Shown: piece by piece, positions 58,640 to 64,000 of the stretch
How the letters are laid out: every line of letters starts with the position of its first letter
How positions within the stretch are numbered: the stretch's first letter is position 1
DNA from: Sophora flavescens
Taxonomy: Eukaryota; Streptophyta; Magnoliopsida; Fabales; Fabaceae
Assembly (NCBI GenBank): GCA_030762895.1
Contig: CM061062.1
Coordinates: forward strand, 134,585,104-134,649,103
Reading direction: 5' to 3'
DNA: 64,000 nucleotides
Notes under the pieces: model-generated
Seen by the model: the letters and a program-made list of their open reading frames with translations, nothing else
The model's database searches: none
What the model was told of the DNA's origin: nothing
Made by a program: the position numbers and the translations under genes

Positions 58640-59215
58640 CTGACTAAGAAAGGAAAATCTCTTGTACGGGATAAAGTTCAAAGTTTTTTTTTATGATCAT
58701 AAGAGCCTTAAATAGTTGTTAAAAAAGTGAGGGGGGGGGGGGGGGGGATTTAAATATAAGGGAAAGTAGGTGGATAAAATTTCCTAGGAACTATGATTTT
58801 GAGTTGAAGTAGAGTCCAGGAAAAGCCAATGTAGTAGTCGATGCTCTGAGTAGAAAATTTTCGCACATGTCTAGCTTAAGGTTGCAAGAGATGAACTTAA
58901 TAGAAGAGTCTAGAGATATGGATTTGGATGTCTTTTAAGCCTTTAAGTTTGAAAATTAATAGGTTGAAAATTTATAATGACCTTAGAAAATATATTAAAC
59001 GAGTGTAGTTTTTAGACCAGGAACTGCAATCTATTTTGGATCAAGAGAATTATGTTTATTTGATAACGATCTAGTGTTGTTTAAGAATAGGATCATTGTT
59101 CTTAAGGAGGGGAGCCTTCAAGATGAAATACCATGAAAGGATGGCCTAACATCTAGGAATAACCAAAATGTATCAAATTTAAAGATGTAGTGGTGGGCAA
59201 GAATAAAAATGGATA
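58640..59215 (+). pseudogene. Gypsy RT end, RNase H and integrase start, degenerate
   Basis: 'LTKKGKSLVRDKVQS' (58640) continues the RT thumb. 'SPGKANVVVDALSRK' (about 58815) is the end of RNase H. 'HLGITKMYQI' (about 59146) is the start of the integrase Zn-binding region. A G17 run lies at 58732-58748. Confidence 0.75.
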
Positions 59216-59219
59216 TTGT

Positions 59220-59268
59220 ATTGAATAAGTTATATATATGCTCAAATTTTATTATTATGTTGTAATTT

Positions 59269-59304
<36 letters not shown>

Positions 59305-60060
59305 AGAATCAATTTCCTTGAAATTTCAAATTGCTTCCCAAGTGACCAAATATTTATCGCGATTAAAATACCCCTAGGATTTATTTTTACATAATTAATG
59401 TCATGTCTAGTCCTATCAAACTTACATTTTTTTTATCAAGAAGTGAAAAATGTTACTTCTTATTTGTACGTGCATACTCAAAGATCAAGATGGAACTGAT
59501 TTCTTAGTACTACTACGGTGTATATTTTTATAGTTGTTTCTGCACAATGTCTGCACAATTTAATTGCAAGTTTATTAAATATTATTCTCCATTTTGTTAT
59601 CACATTTCTTTCATGTTAGATCTTCTTATCAACTGTAGGTGAAACTATTTCTTTTTCTTGTGAAATTATCATCTTGGGCTAATATGAGAATTACTATATG
59701 GATGTCGCTACTAATTCACCTTTCTTTATTTTATTTATAAAATTCCTCCGTTGTGTGAATAATATGAGAAATTTGGTGTAGGGTTTGTAAGAGACTATTA
59801 TATCCACATATGGATGGTATAAAACATTACTTCTTTTTTTTTTGTGGATTGTTTGTTATAAATTTAATTTGTGAGAATGCTTATAATTATAGGTGGATGG
59901 ACATAAACAAATTCGTATGTGCATGATTTTATCTTATAAATATTATTATTGACTTTTATTTTAATAAAATAAAATATATTTTTATAGTTAAGGTGCTATG
60001 AATTGTACGCTTATTATCTGGTGAAAATGGCTATTGACTACATATATATATCGAGGATGT
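59220..60060. other. AT-rich segment interrupting integrase; unidentified
   Basis: No coding match. Includes an (AT)n tract at 59273-59302. It replaces the integrase catalytic core, either as an insertion plus deletion or as a highly decayed stretch. Confidence 0.4.
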
Positions 60061-60109
60061 AATTAGGAAAGGTAGGTCCCCTTTATGTTAGTGAGAAGTA
60101 GGCGAGAAT

Positions 60110-60660
60110 ATCTTGTTAGGACCCAATTTAATTCAAGAGACCACAGTTAGGATTCGAATGATTGAGGGTAAGACGCGCACTAAGCGGAATAGGTAAGATA
60201 TGTTATGTTGGCAAGAAAAGGAAGTCTTTAGAAATTTTAGGAAGAGGAACATGTATTTTTTTTAGAGTCACTCCTAAGACATGGGTACGAAGATCATTGA
60301 AAGTCTGCAAGTTGAATCCTCATTTCGTGGGACCTTTCCAAATTCATAAAAGAGTCGGGCCTGATGCTTACCGAATGGCTCTTCCGCCACAGTTGGCAAA
60401 CCTTCATGACGTTTTCCATGTGTCGCAACTCAAAAAATATGTGTCTGATGAATCTCATGTGATAGATCTTGAGTATGTACAATTGAAATATAATTTGATC
60501 TATAAGCCAAAGCCTAGTTAAATTTTGGACAAGGGCATTAAGACTCTGAGGAGAGATAATTCTATTGGTGAAAGTATTATGGGAAGGATTAACTCCTGAA
60601 GAAACTACTTGGGAGATAGAGGAGGACATCATATGCCAATACCCATATCTTGTTGTTTAA
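60110..60660 (+). pseudogene. Gypsy integrase C-terminus and chromodomain
   Basis: 'FRVTPKTWVRRSLKVCKLNP' then 'FVGPFQIHKRVGPDAYRMAL' and 'NLHDVFHVSQLKKYVSDESH' are the conserved end of chromovirus integrases. After a TAA at 60519-60521, the frame reads a chromodomain-like tail ending in 'ETTWE' (about 60602-60616). The chromodomain directs insertion to modified histones; here it is broken. Confidence 0.85.
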
Positions 60661-60759
60661 GGTAAGGTAACATTTATGTTTGATTTTTGGCATATGTTAA
60701 AATAGGTGCGTGAATATGAGGTGAATTTCGGTGACGAAATTCTCTAAGGAGGGGAGAAA

Positions 60760-62549
60760 TGTAACATCCTAAAATTTCAAAATATACTTTTTAATAAAAA
60801 GAATAATCTAGTATGAGTTTAGTATAAAAGATTTGTTAATATAAGAATTTATTTAAATTATTTAACAATTAAAAGAAATATAAAAGTGGATAAATTATTT
60901 AAAAAGAAAAAAAAATAAACAACAAGTGTACGCGGGGGGTTTGAAGAGCCCAAGTACACTAGAGGGAATTTTGGCTTTTGCCAAAATAAAGCCACCTGTA
61001 GGTATATATAAATATATATGTGTGTGTGTATATATATAAACTAATGATTAGAAGGGCATCACGTCATGTCTTTTTTTTTAAAACTTAGAGAGTTGTTTTG
61101 AGCCGCAGCATAGCGAGTATAGAGAGAGGGAGGTTTACGGGGTTTCTTTCCTTTAGCAGTGCAACCATAGCAACACGGATCTAAGAACACCAGTGAAAGG
61201 AAGATGAATTTTTAGGAAAGAACAAATTTTTGTCATCAATAATTTTTAGAGCTTTTTGGAGGTCTTAGAGAGGTGAGTAACAATACTTTTTATGAACCCT
61301 TTCCATGGTATATATGATTGTTCTTGTTGATAAGGGATTACCATATGGTTTTGGGAGTCTTTAATTGACTTGATGCATATTGTTAGTAACCTAAATTCTA
61401 AAATTGGGATTTTGTTTAAAAGGGGAATTAATTGATTAATTGATGTTGTAATGTGCTTATTCATATATCATATGTTGTGATATTCATGATTGTTTGTTAT
61501 TGGAGGAAGTTTATATGTTTAAAATTGAGGGAAATAGTTTGTTACATGCATGAGACATGACATATTTGAGTTATAATATGTTATATGATGTTTGCCGCAA
61601 TACCACTTATGATAGGGGTATTGAAAAGTAATATCACCGTAATGGGGTATCGAATATAACATCGCCATATAATTGGGATGTCGAAAAAGAGCAATACCGC
61701 ATAAAAAGGGGTATCGAAAGTAACACCGCCACACGTTGGGGTGTCGAAAAGGGAGAAATACCGCCATGTACACATGGGAGGTATCGAAATAGAAATGTCC
61801 CCGACAGGAGGGTGACATCGAAACATTCCTCATGAGTAGGGGTGGGCAATGGGACGCCATTGTCGTGTGATGTGTGAGATTTATGGCATGCCGGCAAGAG
61901 ACCAATTTAGTTATGAGGCCTTCGAGCCACTTGGATTAATTTAGAGTTTACTTGGTATGTGGAATATGATACATCGAGACGAGTTGATCTTATGCTATGT
62001 GCATTTGACTTGATGAAATTTTTGTTGTTATTAAAAACATTCTTTTTATATATTATTTTGGAAAATTAGCGGATACCATGGACAGTTTTTCCGGTTACCG
62101 CACCGGCTGAGAACAACACTATTTTCGAAACATTTTATAACTGTATTGTTGTGTATTGAGATTTTATATATCATTATAAGTGTTGTTTTCAGAGTCCGAT
62201 GACATCGCTGTTGAGGATCCATAGATCTGAAGAGTTATCTTTGATTAGCTAGTTGGTTAGTAGTGTAATATGGTTTAGAGTATTATGCGGATGACGTTCT
62301 TTGGTTTACATACTATTTTTCTCAGATTGTAATTAGACGCCTGGTTTTGAGGCTTTTAGTTTTTATTCACATGATTGGATTTAATAATATTTTTCAATAC
62401 TTTGTAAATACTATTATTTTATTTAACACGAGGTATTTTCATACGTAGTTATTTGAGAAAATTTTTATGACTTGTGTATTTTAATTAAATGTTTTGAAGG
62501 ATTTTTATTGAAATTAATTTGGGTTACTAATGTAACGAAGGGCGTTGCA
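60760..62549 (+). repeat. 3' LTR of the gypsy chromovirus
   Basis: 1,790 bp, with the same ends as the 5' LTR. Holds the extra 307-base segment (about 61828-62134) bounded by TCGAAACATT repeats at 61818 and 62125. Minisatellite block at 61603-61800. Confidence 0.93.
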
Positions 62550-63095
62550 TAGTACCCGCCAATTTGTGGGATTTTTGACATCCAGAAGTGTGAGGTTAGG
62601 CAGAGGAATCAATTGTTTGTTCATAGGGTGGTTAAGGCAATGGATGTCATCCTGCTGGATGATCATCCCCATAGACTCACAAGCACCTAATGTTATGCGG
62701 GTCCGCCCCGGGGCGGCCTCAAAACCATCCAAATCATACTGGAAATGCTGGCATATGGCAATGATTATACCACCAATGACAATAGTACCACTCGAGCTCT
62801 TGGCAACCTTTAGAAGGTGCCTGGCCATATATGACCCGGTATCTACATTGTTGTCAGGATGACGCATGGCCCATAGGAATAGGACTTTGTTAGCACGGAC
62901 GGATCCATCACTCTCATTGCGGCCAAACAAGGTGTTGGCCATAACCCTGTGGATATAACTCATGCTAGGGTTGGCAAGGGTCGTAGACTTGGCCGTCTTA
63001 GAATTAAAATGACCTCCAGGATAAGAAATATAGCACCAAAAAGAATCAGCACTAAATCCAATAGGATATGCTCGTTCGCCCCCCACTGGCATCTA
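62550..63095 (-). pseudogene. Athila-like env-position ORF ('putative plant transposon protein')
   Basis: Minus-strand frame with 'MSYIHRVMANTLFGRNESDG', 'HPDNNVDTGSYMARHLLKVA' and 'GIIIAICQHF', matching the domain often annotated as putative plant transposon protein found downstream of integrase in Athila-group elements. Function is unknown. It is interrupted by the TAGTA insertion at 62550 and resumes at 54866. Its start is fused to RT sequence by a deletion near 63095. Confidence 0.7.
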
Positions 63096-64000
63096 ACCCC
63101 CGCATCTAACAACTTAAGCACTTCTTTCTTAACCACCTCTTTCATGTTTGCGTTCAACATACGTTGATGGTCAATGGATGGTTTATGCTCATCTTCCATT
63201 AAAATGTGATGCATGCAAAAGGAAGGATTTAAGCCTTTAATATCATCAATTGTGTATCCTATCACATTTCTATGCATTCTAAGCTCTCTAAGCAATTTCT
63301 CGGTTTCCAACTCATTCAAGCTAGCATTCACAATTATCAGATAGGAAGAGTTAGGACCAAGAAATTCATACCTCAGTGTGGAAGGAAGGGGTTTTAATTC
63401 TACCTTAGGAGCTTTTTCATCTTTCCAATCTTCATGCTTTGGTTTCGACTCAAGTTTTTCTTTCTTTGCTTTGTTAGGAGAAATTTTCGGATTAGCCTCC
63501 AAGAGGCGGGCATAATCCCTCACTTCTCCTCCATGAACACTTAAGTCTCCACCAATCAAGCACATCTCCAATGGATCACCAATACAAGCTTGAGTGGATT
63601 CTTCTTTCACCACTTGGTGCCCTAAGTCAATCATACAACAAGAATCCTCAAAAGAAAGGTGTTTAATAGATTTAGCTAAATCAAATTCAACTTTATCATC
63701 ACCCACAGTCGAAGTCAATTTTCCATTTTTTTACATCAATTATTGCTCCTACGGTAGCCAAGAAATGCCTACCAAGAATAATGGGGATTTGGGAATCCTC
63801 CTCCATTTCAAGTACCACAAAATCCGCAGGAATGAAAAACTTACCCACTCTAATAGGAACATCCTCCAAGATGCCTACCGGGTATTTGACGGACCAATCC
63901 GCCAATTGAAGGGAGATTGTTGTGGGTTTTAGTTCACCCATCTCCAACTTCTTGCAAACCGAGAGGGGCATAAGACTAACACTAGCCCCCAAATCACATA
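63096..64000 (-). pseudogene. Athila-like retropepsin and N-terminal RT, frameshifted and truncated
   Basis: 63992-63735 encodes the aspartic protease ('GASVSLMPLSVCKKLEMGEL', 'FVVLEMEEDSQIPIILGRHF'). A frameshift in an A7 run near 63726-63732 separates it from the next frame, which holds the linker and the start of RT ('LRYEFLGPNSSYLIIVNASL', 'MHRNVIGYTIDDIKGLNPSF', 'VVKKEVLKLLDAGV'). RT ends exactly there. The catalytic core, RNase H and integrase are absent. Gag would lie beyond the right edge. Confidence 0.85.

Larger units (their letters stand above)
54872..62549 (+). mobile_element. Full-length Ty3/gypsy chromovirus (Tekay-like), dead
   Basis: 5' LTR 54872-56318 and 3' LTR 60760-62549 start TGTAACATCCTAAAATTT and end GGGCGTTGCA. 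The element is flanked by TAGTA (54867-54871 and 62550-62554). The primer site ATGGTATGAGAGCAG follows the 5' LTR (from about 56321). A polypurine tract AAGGAGGGGAGAAA precedes the 3' LTR. Remnants in order: gag, protease, RT, RNase H, integrase and chromodomain-type C-terminus, all with many stops. An LTR fragment is inserted at 58129-58639 and an AT-rich segment interrupts integrase. Confidence 0.92.
50766..64000 (-). mobile_element. Athila-like Ty3/gypsy element, RT-IN deleted, interrupted by younger insertions
   Basis: Read from the right edge leftwards: retropepsin and the beginning of RT (63992-63095), then directly a plant-transposon-protein-type ORF (63092-62550, resuming at 54866), a non-coding 3' region (54600-53272) and a 3' LTR (53271-50766). 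Younger elements at 54872-62549 (TSD TAGTA) and 50943-51906 split it. The word TTGCTTGAGGACAAGCAAAA (minus, about 53298) upstream of the LTR start TGATGAGTGTGATTTC is typical of Athila-group elements. The 5' end lies beyond the window. Confidence 0.72.

Overview
The window looks like a dicot plant nuclear chromosome, most likely a legume. It is AT-rich, has intron-bearing genes with GT..AG junctions, and is packed with nested plant-type transposons (CACTA, MULE, SIRE-like copia with an env-like ORF, chromodomain Ty3/gypsy, Athila-like, SINE, MITEs, a 5S-derived Cassandra-like piece). No species can be named from sequence alone. The only clear ordinary host gene is a minus-strand SANT-domain gene at 0.9-2.8 kb. 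It has an in-frame stop near its N-terminus.

Layout. 1-925: 3' flank, with a possible MITE edge at the start. 926-4500: SANT-domain gene, upstream introns or leader, and a CT-rich putative promoter. About 4.6-5.5 kb: candidate terminal-inverted-repeat element with a GC-rich interior. 6291-13486: complete CACTA element (3-bp target duplication ATT) with a decayed TNP2-type transposase and a second gene joining a Transposase_24-like region to the C-terminal half of a ULP1 protease. 14280-14414: SINE with a perfect 12-bp duplication inside a MITE. 15261-23234: three-level nest. A copia-type solo LTR holds a long gypsy-type solo LTR, which holds a small non-autonomous copia element with a 446-codon ORF. 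23.2-28.4 kb: AT-rich debris, a minus-strand gypsy gag remnant, tandem palindromic repeats and microsatellites.

28449-39094: SIRE-like copia element carrying a second CACTA element (31146-36010) in gag. This CACTA has no visible transposase. Instead it carries a captured multi-exon gene of the IST1 (ESCRT-III-associated) family on the minus strand, and is the most interesting object here. The SIRE element itself sits in a decayed, duplicated LINE-like sequence. 39369-41589: fold-back MULE with five tandem 249-bp units and a 10-bp duplication in the same LINE-like sequence. 41997-43072: hAT-like MITE. 45934-46040: 5S rRNA-derived fragment. 46087-50735: 5' part of a gypsy (Tekay-like) element.

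50766-64000: Athila-like element on the minus strand. It has lost RT-RNase H-integrase, is interrupted by a MULE (50943-51906) and by a full-length but dead chromodomain gypsy element (54872-62549, TSD TAGTA), and that gypsy element in turn holds an Athila-type LTR fragment with an anomalous poly-C tract.

The genes do not form a pathway. The window records successive insertion, deletion and gene capture, and most target-site duplications can be read directly. All family assignments rest on motif recognition by eye; no database search was run.
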